64,000 nt of DNA from Symbiodinium microadriaticum (GCA_001939145.1 LSRX01000424.1:137277-201276), one strand, 5' to 3'; shown: positions 38,101 to 46,484, numbered from the stretch's first letter. Notes: generated from the letters alone by a model not told the origin. Program-made: numbers and translations.

Positions 38101-41100
38101 GTTGTGCAGGTGCTGCACACGACCTCCCCTTATAAGGGGACTATGATCAACAGTGGACGGTAATCATCCTGCGCGTCCTGACCATCTCACCCTCGAGTCA
38201 CATCACTTCGCCGCAGCTCGATTTCGACGTCAAAGCCGTGCGGTCACGCAAGATTTTTTCGCGCATGTTCGCCCTGTTTGCGTGCCTTTGTCCTCAGTCA
38301 GTTGGCTCCTGGGTTCGTCGCGGGAAAGGACGGAGACGCAAGAGGCCCAACAGTGGAGCGATCAGCTCTCGAAGGTGTTGAACCAGGAAACCCGTGTCAT
38401 GATGGGAACACACGATGCTTTTTTGTCTTGCCAAAGCAACGTCAGCTTCCTGAGAAGCGGGGCCTGCGTGCAGACTTGCCGGAGCAGCCTGCATGTCGTA
38501 TCCATGATGCAGAACTACCGACGAAGGCTTCGTCGCCGCTGTTTTCATGGTCGTTTTACCATGCACGGTACCGCAGCGCTGCGGGTTACCAGGACGTTCT
38601 AATCCTCTCGCTCCGCAAGGCAACTGCAACGGGTATGACATGAGGAAGGGGAGGCGAACTGCATGGATTAGCATTCGGCACTTGTCAGTGTTACCACGAG
38701 CAGAGTGAGAGTCGAGACTGGAAAAGAGGCATTGAGTTTTTTGTCGCATTGAGAGCAGTATTGCAGTCAGTTTTCTACTTGTGCCATCATTACCGCCATC
38801 AGAACTATGTTTCTTGTTACTACCAGGTCACTGCCATGGTTGAAACTATTTTGTCTGGTCTTTTCGTTGCTTGTGTACCCTTTTAAACTTGCAATTTCAA
38901 TGATTGCTGTTGCTGATTTTCCAGCGGTTTTGTTAAATTGAAGATTAGCAGCCTTGTGCAAACTCATAACCACGCTCTCTTTTGCTGTAGTGCATACTGT
39001 TATCAGTGGGTGCGACCAAAGGAATGAAAGGTGGGGAAATTCTCATCAGACCTTACAGGGTGCTGTGAGAGAGGCTTGCAGAGCTGTGTTTCGGCCCCGA
39101 GACTCCTCAAGCAACATTCCCACTCAGTCCCATACCAACTTGCGGATCCAACAGCCGAGCTGCTTGGAGAACGAGTAAGCCCCTTGACAGAGCGCGGGTC
39201 CATACAGACTGGCGCGAAAGAAGCTTCAGTTGCGTACCAGGCTCACACAGCATGACAACTAGAACAAGTGCACCTTTTGGTCGAGGATGGTCATGCATTG
39301 GTTTATCAGGCTGCTTGCCGCAAGTTCGCACAGCTGGCCATGAAGGATTGCAGCTGCCACTGAGGAGAATCAACACCGAGAGACAGAGAAACAAGGAAAG
39401 CACGGAGTCAAACAACGGCCAGGGCGCAAAGGCTAAGGCTGGAAGCATCTGGAAGCCCCCGAACCCCGAACAACAAAGGGTCCAACGCTAAGAAGCGGGT
39501 GTGGCCGGGCTACTACGAAGAGCTCACCCCTGGCTGTGCAGGATCTGGGCAAAGCTCTGGCGGTTCCCGTTATCGTGTTCAATTGCTCCGACGGACGGGG
39601 CTGCTGCTCACTGCTGTTTCAGTAGGAGTCTCGGGGTTGAGCCACAGAGTGCAGGCTTGGACTACAAGATCATGGGCCGCTTCTTCAGTGGCCTGGCCCA
39701 GGCCAGGTCACGCTGCTCCGGCCTCCGGCCCGGTCCCCGCGGAAGCTCCTTGCAAAATGCTTTGGCCAGGCCGGCGCCTGGGCCTGCTTTGATGAGTTCA
39801 ACCGCATCCAGGCGCGGAATAGAGCCAAGGACCCTTGATTCTTGCGAGAGCCGTCTTCCACACGGAAGCTCGTGCAGTGCCAAAGAAATCAGGCAGGCAA
39901 CTGAGGATCGGGGGTCAGGGCTTGATATGATGACTGCGCAGTTGCTCTCGTGATTCAGGTGGAGGTGTTGAGTGCCAGAGCCCCGTCCAGCTTGATTTGT
40001 ACCCGAATCTGGACAAATACGCATGGTTTGCACAGCTTTCCGCTGAAGCATTCATCTGTGTGTCCCTTCTTCCACTCTCTCGCGAAGAAGCCCGGAGCTG
40101 GAGGTCATTGCCCAGCAGATGCTCACGGTGACCCACGCCATCAGGGCTCGCAAGGAGACTCGGCGCCGGCATGCGCCATGCTCCGCCCTCCGCCGCTCTC
40201 TGCCATGCTCCGCGCCGCTCCGCGCCGCTCGAGGAGACCTTCGAGTTCGTGGGCCGCGAGATTCCCTTGAACCCGCGCTTCGGAGCCGGGGCCCCGGGCG
40301 CAGGCGGGCGCAGGCGGGCGCAGGCGGGCGCAGCGCAGCGCTCTGCAGCGTGTTGAGGTGAAGGCTTTTTATGTGGAAGCAGGGATTTCTAGGCTCAGAC
40401 CCGTCAACCCTAGACTCTGTCCTTCATGATCCTTCATCCAACTGTGGTGACAAGGTTTTCATCACGATGAATCCCGGCTACGCTGGTCGTGCTGAGCTGC
40501 CGGACGGTCGTGAGCTGCTTTTGCTGTTTAGTTTCGGAGCTCAGGGACATGCGCCGAGGAGGAACACCCGTAGAAGCTTCTAGTGCAGCGTCACGGTGCA
40601 GGATAACCTGAAGTCCCTCTTCCGCCCTGTGGCCATGATGGACGCTCGTTTTGCAGAAAGGCACTAACCCATAGCAAGCCACGATTCTCAGTGTGCTCTC
40701 CAACTCCGACTTCGCGTGCGGTACTAGTAGGCGCAGAGTCGACGCAACTCGCCTCTCAGGTCCCTGACTACTGCCTCATTGCGGAGATCATCCTCTACTC
40801 TGAGGCACCCAGCGTACAAGCGACCGGCAAGCCCTATGTCCCCTGCTGTCAGGGCTTCGGAAGCGCCACGGCCCTTGCTCGGAAGATGGCCCGGGGCCCG
40901 TTGCCGTGTCGCTTGTGGCTGCACGCAAGCGCACAGACGCACCGCCGCCGAGGTGAACCTTTACAGCCTCTCCTCGGAGCAGCTCTCCAAGCAGGAGCGA
41001 AAAGAGACACGGAGCCACTGCCGCTGCCCTGCGTCCTGCAGAGCGCTCCTTTCGCGATCTGTTGAATGCAGATCGCAGGCTCTGAAGTGTGGTGTCAGCC

Positions 41101-43041
41101 TGTTTGCTCGGCGCATTGCTTCACTTGAGCGCGATGTTTTTCTTCCTGTTTCCCGCAGACAGGACCACTATGACTTCGGCATGCGAGCTGTTAAGTCGGT
41201 CCTGGTCATGGCCGGCCAGCTCAAACGCAGCTCAGCGAGCAGGGCAATGCTTATCTGGAGACCATCCTGCTGTGTCCGCAAAACGAGCTTGATGCCGTCG
41301 TTTTCGTGCTCGTTGGTCGTCAAGCAAGGCTTGGCACCTTGGGCCTTCACACTAGCCATCATCATCGACCTCCTGGTTGCAATCATCCTTATCACCTTCC
41401 GAAGCCGCGAGTGAGAGAGGTAGGCACAGAAGGCCAACGTCGAACCCGCTTTGCTTCGGGAACCCTTCCACAGAAAACGCTAATTGCCGACGCTTTCATC
41501 AGCTGAGCTGTCAAGCCAGGTGGGAAACCATCTTCTCAAAGCCCAAGCCAAGCAGGTCTCATAGGAGCGGTAGAGACGACTTTGAAGCCGAGTCCAGAGA
41601 GCCGGGTGTTCAGGGCATTGTCTTCTGTCTGAGTAATGTGTCGGGTGCCAACAGAGAGCACACATTGAAGGCAAATACCCTGCTTTGGTGGAGGCCGGCT
41701 GGGTCATGTGCCTCCAACAGCTCCCGGATGTCAAGAGCCTTGCTGCCCGTCGCAGGACGTCACTTTGATCCGTGCCCTGCGCGACTCGAACGTGCCGTGG
41801 CATGGGTAAAGGGAGACTCACAGTGCGGAGATCTGGGTATGCAGGTGATCATGAGTCAAAGCCTACATTCCAGCGCAATGCTGCTGCATTTTTTGGAGAA
41901 GGCTAAGGGGCGTTACAGTCTCATGAGCTTGACTTGGAGGCACCGTCCCGACAAAGGAGCCAAACCTAAATGTAGATGCCTGGCCCAAGGTGCCGAAGTT
42001 CTTGTCGTTCGACCTGCCGCTTTTCTTCGGAATCATCAGCCCGTGGCCCAGCACACTTTTCTACATGTGGCAGATAGCCTCTGTGCACAGCGACCGCCTG
42101 TTCGACTCGCGTGATGACGTGCTCCCGAGAGGATCTGGATTGGATGTTACTTCGTGATGCATTGACACTTCAGGTGACCTTTACCCAGAAGTGGACGTTC
42201 CTTACGCGGGGGCCCTTGTGAAGCTTGCAGGGGGACTTCGGGCCTCAAATCTCCTACCGGTCGCTCTTGTCACCCTGGGTTGCTCCTCAACTCCTCAACG
42301 CCCAGTGTGCCAACTAAACTCCTAAACGGTCACAGCCGCTGATAAAGTCAGGTGGACTACGGGAGCTTGCAGAAGGAAATCGAGAATCAGATGCGGCTTT
42401 CGAAGCTGCAGGCATGCGGCGCATGTGCTGAGAGCGCTGAGACCGCCAAGAGAAAGGGGCAGCGCTCTCTGCTCCCGTCACCTCTGCTCGCCAGGTGGTG
42501 CCCTCTTTCGTCGGGAAGATCATTCAGCCTCCTGGCACGAGAGCACAGGCCGAAGTGTTCTATGTTAGCTGCCTTGCGTCGGTGGTTCGGCGGGTCACTG
42601 CGCTCTCTAGAGCTCATGGCTCAACTCTCTCCTCTCGTCCTGGCAGGAAGCGATTTACTTCCATGTCATAGTTAACGATTGGTTTGGCAAGCCCAAGGCT
42701 GTTGGAAACCCAGCTGGTGCGTCACGGCGTTATGGTGAGCCTTGGCAGTTGCAATGCTTGGATCTGCACTAGATCCCAGGACAACTTTCTCGGCGCATGC
42801 CCGCAAAGTTCAAAGCTTATCATCGCTTAGCCGAAGCCCGAATCCAGCACCCAGAACTCTCTGTCCCCTCCTTCTCGGGTGTTCGGTGATTTCATGAAAT
42901 CTGCTTGTCCAACTCCTTCGGAGCCAGTGAAGGTGGTCGGCAACACCTTCATTGGCAAGTCCACTAACATCCAGATTCTCTCCAAGGCGCTCTCCAAGCT
43001 GCGCCAGGACGTGGTGAAATCTGGTGCCTTAGGCCATGAGG
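9157..43041 (+). CDS. Axonemal dynein heavy chain, tail to start of AAA2 (multi-exon, 3' part missing)
   Basis: Successive small plus-strand exons spell an axonemal dynein heavy chain, the ATP-driven motor of cilia and flagella. Order: tail pieces (about 9.2-12.8 kb), stem (18.3-21.6 kb), linker (21.87-22.94 and 33.93-37.07 kb), AAA1 with Walker A GPAGTGKT and Walker B CFDEFNR, then the AAA1-AAA2 connection and AAA2 Walker A GNTFIGKS. Remembered consensus for inner-arm heavy chains of the DNAH6 type is closest ([30 protein letters not shown]), but subtype is not settled. A full heavy chain has more than 4000 residues; about half is accounted for here. The last exon runs into a stop near 43050 and nothing of AAA2-AAA6 or the stalk follows. 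Between the two halves of the linker lies a complete SEC61 alpha gene. Exons are typically 24-95 nt. Confidence 0.9.
9852..9895 (+). repeat. (GTAT)n microsatellite
   Basis: About eleven tandem tetranucleotides lie between two candidate dynein tail exons, so they are probably intronic. Confidence 0.95.
11871..11900 (+). repeat. Decamer GCGATGCTCC x3 in GC-rich intronic DNA
   Basis: Three perfect tandem copies, followed by a partial fourth (gcgg). The surrounding 400 bases are very GC-rich and have long open frames in several phases, which is expected from composition alone. Confidence 0.9.
12800..18328 (+). other. Dynein gene interior with no confidently recognised exon
   Basis: Most of the missing dynein tail (several hundred residues) should be encoded here, but I cannot place exons with confidence. 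Pieces with an exon-like look are about 14862-14954 ([20 protein letters not shown]) and 15610-15684 ([17 protein letters not shown]), both without clear splice borders. The 335-codon open frame at 13330-14337 is compositionally biased, matches no dynein feature and is treated as chance. A short tandem of ggtccca at about 13996-14016 is present. Confidence 0.4.
18329..21596 (+). CDS. Dynein heavy chain: stem (DHC_N1/N2) exons
   Basis: Exons placed: about 18350-18393 ([15 protein letters not shown]); 18563-18616 ([20 protein letters not shown] donor); 18945-18998 ([18 protein letters not shown], equivalent to the VDEMYxLLExYxVxV motif of dynein stems); 19064-19129 ([21 protein letters not shown] donor); 19293-19350 ([17 protein letters not shown]); 19770-19820 ([15 protein letters not shown], donor GTGGGT); 19937-19984 ([16 protein letters not shown]); 20039-20095 ([16 protein letters not shown]); 20173-20238 ([18 protein letters not shown]); 20557 to about 20600 ([20 protein letters not shown]); 21145-21210 ([19 protein letters not shown]); 21371 onward ([13 protein letters not shown]); 21530-21596 ([18 protein letters not shown]). 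The order matches the family: the NxYQ-LF step, the WK box, the LRNPAL box, then the helix ending in ALExxLEK. Several connecting exons were not placed. Confidence 0.8.
20557..20600 (+). CDS. Dynein stem exon with the DLGNPAL box
   Basis: This exon gives [19 protein letters not shown], the counterpart of the well conserved E-F-K-x-x-L-P-L-I-x-D-L-R-N-P-A-L string in axonemal dynein heavy chains. The acceptor is AG|G at 20555-20557. The 3' border is uncertain; a GA donor after GCC TT would keep phase for the following Leu codon. Confidence 0.75.
21874..22941 (+). CDS. Dynein heavy chain: first half of linker
   Basis: Six consecutive exons join in one frame: 21874-21930 ([20 protein letters not shown] donor), 22006-22039 ([13 protein letters not shown]), 22118-22141 ([10 protein letters not shown]; only 24 nt), 22265-22291 ([11 protein letters not shown]), 22641-22693 ([20 protein letters not shown]) and 22917-22941 ([10 protein letters not shown]). 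Together they give the classic linker entry: the D-E-W-L-x-V-Q-R-x-W-M-Y-L-E-x-I-F-S-x-E-D string, then the F-x-x-V-D-K-x-W-K segment. After FWKDTLKK the family continues with about 15-20 residues and then the [14 protein letters not shown] string, which is found only at 33.9 kb. The SEC61 alpha gene lies in that gap. Confidence 0.92.
22355..22372 (+). repeat. (GC)n alternating purine-pyrimidine tract
   Basis: About nine CG/GC dinucleotides in a dynein intron (between exons 22265 and 22641). Such tracts can adopt Z-DNA; no function is shown. Confidence 0.85.
23773..27276 (+). CDS. SEC61A: SEC61A exons 1-13 with donor types
   Basis: Exons: 1 23773-23803 (donor GC), 2 23871-23927 (GT), 3 24893-24916 (GC), 4 25020-25061 (GA), 5 25144-25175 (GT), 6 25269-25303 (GT), 7 25744-25769 (GT), 8 25925-25958 (GC), 9 26045-26070 (GA), 10 26420-26485 (GC), 11 26937-26964 (GC), 12 27094-27142 (GC), 13 27209-27276 (GC). 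Every acceptor reads AG|G. Each border was fixed by requiring the family sequence in frame; for example IKPVMCVL is restored only if intron 1 starts GCCTGG at 23804, and CCQIPLYG only if intron 4 starts GAGCCT at 25062. Exon 2 has a small insertion (RSSAAK) relative to the usual P-E-R-K-I-P-F. Intron 1 is only 67 nt; intron 2 is about 965 nt and AT-rich. Confidence 0.88.
23773..30614 (+). CDS. SEC61A: Sec61 translocon subunit alpha (nearly complete, 32 exons)
   Basis: The joined exons give the ER protein-conducting channel, a ten-helix SecY-family membrane protein. In order: [17 protein letters not shown] (amphipathic N-terminus), [15 protein letters not shown] (TM1), [20 protein letters not shown] (plug region), [10 protein letters not shown] and VMQLLAGS (TM2), [18 protein letters not shown] (TM3), [83 protein letters not shown] (TM6), [64 protein letters not shown] and [16 protein letters not shown]. 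The frame is kept over all 31 junctions (454 codons to the end of exon 31). The family is about 475 residues, so only a few N-terminal codons are missing. A start could be ATG at 23646 with a tiny exon 23646-23652 and a GC donor, which is speculative. The C-terminus after YFEMIYKD is uncertain: the frame stays open to TGA at 30614, or one more intron follows. Confidence 0.96.
24168..24203. repeat. 36-bp near-perfect palindrome in SEC61A intron 2
   Basis: The two 18-base arms meet at 24185/24186 (core CACAAAATCATG / CATGATTTTGTG, a perfect 24-mer) with one mismatched pair further out. It sits in an AT-rich island of about 24000-24480, unlike the flanking GC-richer DNA. Confidence 0.9.
26168..26255 (+). 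repeat. (AGC)n / (AGT AGC) microsatellite in SEC61A intron 9
   Basis: Uninterrupted AGC units followed by a mix of AGT and AGC, then GGAGCA units. It lies wholly between exon 9 (ends 26070) and exon 10 (starts 26420). Confidence 0.95.
27459..30614 (+). CDS. SEC61A: SEC61A exons 14-32 with donor types
   Basis: Exons: 14 27459-27528 (GC), 15 27625-27638 (GC; 14 nt), 16 27762-27795 (GA), 17 27881-27932 (GC), 18 27994-28039 (GC), 19 28122-28151 (GT), 20 28206-28239 (GC), 21 28297-28346 (GC), 22 28681-28730 (GC), 23 28832-28882 (GC), 24 28941-28986 (GC), 25 29046-29114 (GC), 26 29196-29225 (GC), 27 29387-29449 (GC), 28 29523-29586 (GC), 29 29649-29674 (GC), 30 29863-29914 (GT), 31 30255-30319 (GT), 32 30399 to 30614 or earlier. 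All acceptors are AG|G. Micro-exon 15 supplies only IIWK between NICES and AFSPTT. Exons 30-31 join as [12 protein letters not shown] only with the GT donor at 29915. Confidence 0.88.
30615..33930. other. Interval without recognised gene, inside the large dynein intron
   Basis: It holds AT-rich simple sequence: (CA)n at about 31384-31401, TATG/TGTA-rich DNA around 31490-31610, and (GT)n with TATA at about 33015-33036. A repeated gggcaaggta element lies at about 33601-33620. No dynein or SEC61 exon was found. The 3' end of SEC61A transcripts and perhaps one small dynein exon should be here. Confidence 0.5.
33932..37073 (+). CDS. Dynein heavy chain: second half of linker
   Basis: Exons: about 33932-33991 ([16 protein letters not shown] donor), 34043-34074 ([12 protein letters not shown]), 34140-34183 ([19 protein letters not shown]), 34608-34648 ([11 protein letters not shown]; here GTAAGT lies just inside the exon after AG), possibly 34731-34741 (VKF), 35105-35146 ([16 protein letters not shown]), about 35957-36051 ([21 protein letters not shown]), 36137-36180 ([17 protein letters not shown]), 36289 to about 36332 ([16 protein letters not shown]), 36555-36584 ([12 protein letters not shown]), 36805 to about 36850 ([15 protein letters not shown]), and 37014-37073 ([15 protein letters not shown]). 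These match, in order, the linker strings D-Y-L-E-T-K-R-x-x-F-P-R-F-x-F-L-S-x-D-E-L-L, H-L-R-K-C-F, the G-Q-x-x-L-A-V-x-Q-I-x-W-T box, L-V-R-x-x-L-x-x-L-Q-R, A-L-I-V-x-D-V-H and D-F-x-W-x-x-Q-L-R-Y-Y-W. Confidence 0.92.
37432..41235 (+). CDS. Dynein heavy chain: AAA1 motor domain
   Basis: Exons: 37432-37491 ([20 protein letters not shown] donor), 37660-37703 ([16 protein letters not shown]), 37891-37937 ([16 protein letters not shown], the Walker A of the main ATPase site; GA), 39542-39593 ([19 protein letters not shown]), 39655-39701 ([17 protein letters not shown]), 39770-39811 ([14 protein letters not shown], Walker B; GC), 39959-39973 (VEVLS; GC; 15 nt), 40104-40154 ([19 protein letters not shown]), 40234-40284 ([19 protein letters not shown]), 40455-40502 ([16 protein letters not shown], sensor I region; GA), 40602-40640 ([15 protein letters not shown]), 40760-40804 ([17 protein letters not shown]), 40853-40888 ([14 protein letters not shown]), 40953-40994 ([16 protein letters not shown]), 41163 to about 41235 ([18 protein letters not shown]). 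All catalytic motifs are intact, so nothing here suggests a pseudogene. The intron 37938-39541 (1.6 kb) holds nothing I recognise. Confidence 0.95.
40301..40330 (+). repeat. Decamer CAGGCGGGCG x3 in a dynein AAA1 intron
   Basis: Three perfect tandem copies just after exon 40234-40284. The preceding intron (40155-40233) contains catgctccg twice and cgcgccgctc twice. Confidence 0.9.
41756..43041 (+). CDS. Dynein heavy chain: AAA1-AAA2 connection and AAA2 start, last recognised exons
   Basis: Exons: 41756-41791 ([14 protein letters not shown] donor), 41990-42038 ([18 protein letters not shown]), 42174-42205 ([12 protein letters not shown]), 42352-42411 ([22 protein letters not shown]), 42495-42526 ([12 protein letters not shown]), 42698-42734 ([12 protein letters not shown]; donor GTGAGC), and 42933 to about 43041 ([20 protein letters not shown], then [16 protein letters not shown]). 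The last exon carries a Walker A of form GxxxxGKS, as in AAA2. After GHE a GC or in-frame continuation leads to TGA at about 43048. The next expected string (x-N-P-K-A-I-x-x-x-x-L-Y-G of AAA2) was not found anywhere to the right on the plus strand. Confidence 0.92.
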
Positions 43042-43074
43042 CTGGTGATTGAGCTCCGCGCAGCTAGATAATGC

Positions 43075-43345
43075 AAGTCAAGGTATCGCGTACAGGTACA
43101 TGTACATGTACATGTGTATGTTGGTATTACGATACATTCACAATTGTTTGTTTATGCGGATACGGATATCGATATGCGTATACATCTACGCATGGGTATG
43201 GGTACGGCTATGGGTACGGCTACGGGCACGTGTATGGGTATGGGTACTGGTGTGGGTATGCATGCATGCGGGGTGCATACATGCATGTATGTATGTATGT
43301 ATGTATGTATGTATGTATGTGGCTACATTACAGTTGTTACATTAA
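43075..43345 (+). repeat. Low-complexity TACATG / TATGGG / (ATGT)n DNA
   Basis: Starts about 30 bases after the last dynein codons: ACATGT repeats (43098-43118), GGGTATGGGTACGG-type repeats (43190-43260) and a pure (ATGT)n at about 43285-43320. Confidence 0.9.
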
Positions 43346-43381
43346 TTTATGTTGCGTTAGATTGCAGTGCAATGCATTGCA

Positions 43382-43402
43382 CCCTAAACCCTAAACCCTA
43401 AA
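43382..43402 (+). repeat. Interstitial telomere-type repeat (CCCTAAA)3
   Basis: Three perfect heptamers, equal to TTTAGGG on the other strand, the repeat known from plants and dinoflagellate telomeres. It lies about 340 bases past the point where the dynein reading ends. Confidence 0.85.
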
Positions 43403-43420
43403 TCGTTACACTATTGCAAT

Positions 43421-44441
43421 GCCTTACATTGCATACAGTTCATCCATAGTCCATAGCATTTCATGTCGTCACATTGCATGACGTTGTGTTTCACAGTGTG
43501 TTACGTTTCACTACATTGTATTGAACGGCATAACATTGCATTACATTTTGCATTGCATCACATTTCACTACGTTGCATTGCCTTGCGTAACATTGCAGTT
43601 CAGTACATGACGCAACACTACACAGCCGCGTATAACCTTTCAAAGCATGACATAACATTGTACACACACACGCGTGCGTGCACACATACACACGGCCGCG
43701 CTCACATACACATGTGCATAGACAGGCATGTTTACACATACATACGTTCATGTACGCAAACATGCATGCACACAAGTATATTACACCGGTACGTAAATGG
43801 AGATCTTTATCTACCTGCCTCTCTGCCTCTCTCTTGTATGTACGAGATGAACAGATAGACGCATAATTGCGGAGCTAACCCGAGTCACCGAACTTGTACC
43901 TAGACCAATCAATCGCATAATGTTATGTGATGGACATGTGCAGATGCAACGAAACGTCGAAAGATTAAGACACATCCAACTAGACCGGACCCGACAGCAC
44001 TGAGCAGCTTCCGGGAGCAGATGGGGCTTGGTGGCCTTAAGGTGTACTGAATAGCCCAAGCCGTGACTTAGTACATAAGGCATCAAGATCCTTGAGCACT
44101 CAGGCTTGAAGTACCACTCTTCCTAATGGGATGTTAAATTGAGAACAGCTCTTCGAATGTTAACATGGTGCGGGCGGAGCCATGGATGCTGCAGCTGAGG
44201 CAAGGGTGACTGGAATCAGAAACCTGAGAAGATAGTTGAGTCTAGAAGCAACTCTGGGGACCGTCGCAGAGTGCAAGAAGTCGATCTTTCTCTTGCCATT
44301 CAACTGCGGTTGATGCCCTTCTTCATCTCGTTGCTGTTGCTGCAATTGGAGTGATTGTTGGCCGTTGGCAGCTGTTTTGCTGATTGTTGTTCCCCAAACA
44401 GCGAAGTATTGGGGTTCTCAATTTGTGCAAAGAAAGGGATA
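43421..44441. other. Non-coding stretch, CATTGCA-rich and CACATA-rich
   Basis: About 43430-43620 is made of degenerate ttgcattacattg-like units, and 43660-43790 of CACATACA-type sequence. No exon was recognised. Confidence 0.6.
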
Positions 44442-45490
44442 GTGTGACGCGCCTTACCGGGGACTAGCCGGATTTGTCTCCCGTCATAATTTCAATTTAA
44501 CCTGTTGTCTCTGCTCTGTCTGAGTCTGGGAGCCGGATGCTGTGACGCGCCTCGCCGGGGACTAGCCGGATTTTTCTCCCTTCATAATCTCAATTTAACC
44601 TGTTGTCTCTGCTCTGTCTGAGTCTGGGAGCCGGATGCTGTGACACGCCTCGCCGGGGACTAGCCGGATTTGTCTCCCTTCATAATCTCAATTTAAACTG
44701 TTGTCTCCGCTGTTGTCTCCGCTCTGTCTGAGTCTGGGAGCCGGATGCTGTGACACGCCTCGCCGGGGACTAGCCGGATTTGTCTCCCTTCATAATCTCA
44801 ATTTAAACTGTTGTCTCCGCTGTTGTCTCCGCTCTGTCTGAGTCTGGGAGCCGGATGCTGTGACACGCCTCGCCGGGGACTAGCCGGATTTGTCTCCCTT
44901 CATAATCTCAATTTAAACTGTTGTCTCCGCTGTTGTCTCCGCTCTGTCTGAGTCTGGGAGCCGGATGCTGTGACACGCCTCGCCGGGGACTAGCCGGATT
45001 TGTCTCCCTTCATAATCTCAATTTAAACTGTTGTCTCCGCTGTTGTCTCCGCTCTGTCTGAGTCTGGGAGCCGGATGCTGTGACACGCCTCGCCGGGGAC
45101 TAGCCGGATTTGTCTCCCTTCATAATCTCAATTTAAACTGTTGTCTCCGCTGTTGTCTCCGCTCTGTCTGAGTCTGGGAGCCGGATGCTGTGACACGCCT
45201 CGCCGGGGACTAGCCGGATTTGTCTCCCTTCATAATCTCAATTTAAACTGTTGTCTCCGCTGTTGTCTCCGCTCTGTCTGAGTCTGGGAGCCGGATGCTG
45301 TGACACGCCTCGCCGGGGACTAGCCGGATTTGTCTCCCTTCATAATCTCAATTTAAACTGTTGTCTCCGCTGTTGTCTCCGCTCTGTCTGAGTCTGGGAG
45401 CCGGATGCTGTGACACGCCTCGCCGGGGACTAGCCGGATTTGTCTCCCTTCATACTGTCAATTTCAACCTGGTTTCTCCGCTCTGTCTGA
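44442..45490 (+). repeat. Tandem satellite, 98-bp units passing into 110-bp units
   Basis: The landmark gggagccggatgctg recurs at 44528, 44626, 44736, 44846, 44956, 45066, 45176, 45286 and 45396. The first step is 98 bases and the next seven are exactly 110. The extra 12 bases are an internal duplication of ctgttgtctccg. The 110-bp copies are almost identical; the first units (acg for aca in gtgacgcgcc) and the last one (catactgtcaatttcaacc) are diverged, the usual pattern for array edges. Each unit contains ccggggactagccgg with CCGG at both ends. No rRNA, spliced-leader or snRNA sequence was recognised in the unit. Confidence 0.95.
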
Positions 45491-46274
45491 GACGCGCACC
45501 ATCTCCGCAGGATTTGGCGATTCGAAGGCTTGGAAAGTTCTGTGAGGTTCCCTTATGTCGAAATGGTTTGGTTTCGCTCATCGACGGCCCGGTGGGCAAA
45601 CCTTAAATCCTAAACTGTTGTCTCCGGCTTGCAAAGTGTTGCCGTTTCGAGTTTGCTGTCTTTTTCGAAATTCACGCAACATCTTGATTGGTTTATTGCT
45701 GTTTGGGGTCTTCGCTGGTGTAATTTTTCTTTGCATCTGGTGTTGTTTGCTGTCTGTCTGTACTTTGGCTTGTGCGTGTTTGTTTTTTGTTGTTCCTTGT
45801 CTGTTTGTTTCCTTTTTCTGCCTGCATTGGTTGCGCTGCGTGGTTTGTTGTTGTCTGATGTTGCTGTCGTCGTCGTGGTTGTTGTGGTGTTTGCAGGAAG
45901 CCGGCGAGATTGGCCCGGCATCTCGTTGCTTCGAAGTTTAGTGTTCTGCACTTGTAGAGCGCTTGCACCAGACGGGGCTGGCGGGACCCGTCAATGCGGA
46001 CGTTCGGTCCACGTCACTGTGCGGTGCGAGAGTCCCTCAAAAGCTTTCGGAGTGCTTCAGGCGTCCGGCTGGCTGCGGCGCAGGCAGGTGTGGTTTCGGC
46101 TATGGCATCAGAGCGAACATACGGTGCATCTTCCCAGTAGAAGTAGTGGCATAATCTTGCATTTGCAAATAAAGACGAATCAAGACAGGATCAAGTCTTT
46201 GTGTATTTTCCTGGCAGCCGTCTGCGACCCAAGAAGCTGGTGATTTCTGAGTAGCAGAGATCTGTGCCCTTGCC

Positions 46275-46484
46275 ATGGCACTGTTTCGGATGCTTGGGAT
46301 CGTGGCTTCGAGTTTGTGGGTGAGTGCAGAGGACGCCCGATCGTGCCCCATCGGCTACTACTGCCCACAGCAGACTCGCGCCTGGGACCAGCAATCTCGG
46401 CAGGGCTTTTTCAGAAATGGGGTACCCTACGTAGGTTGGGATTGGGTCCCTTCTCCCAAAGAGGTCTCACATCGTGCTACCTAG
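46275..46484 (+). CDS. RCC1 protein exon 1: signal peptide and first Cys module
   Basis: The ATG at 46275 gives a basic-hydrophobic leader with a small-residue cleavage context (SLWVSA, then EDARS), followed by SCPIGYYCPQQ. The frame is open to 46484. The true donor may lie earlier, for example GT at about 46423 or GC nearby, because the tail (PSPKEVSHRAT) is not family-like. Confidence 0.6.
   Translation: MALFRMLGIVASSLWVSAEDARSCPIGYYCPQQTRAWDQQSRQGFFRNGVPYVGWDWVPSPKEVSHRAT

Noticed and set aside
43049..43401. Overlapping small open frames with YGYGYG and CVCMYVCM-type peptides
   Set aside because: Direct translation of microsatellite DNA.
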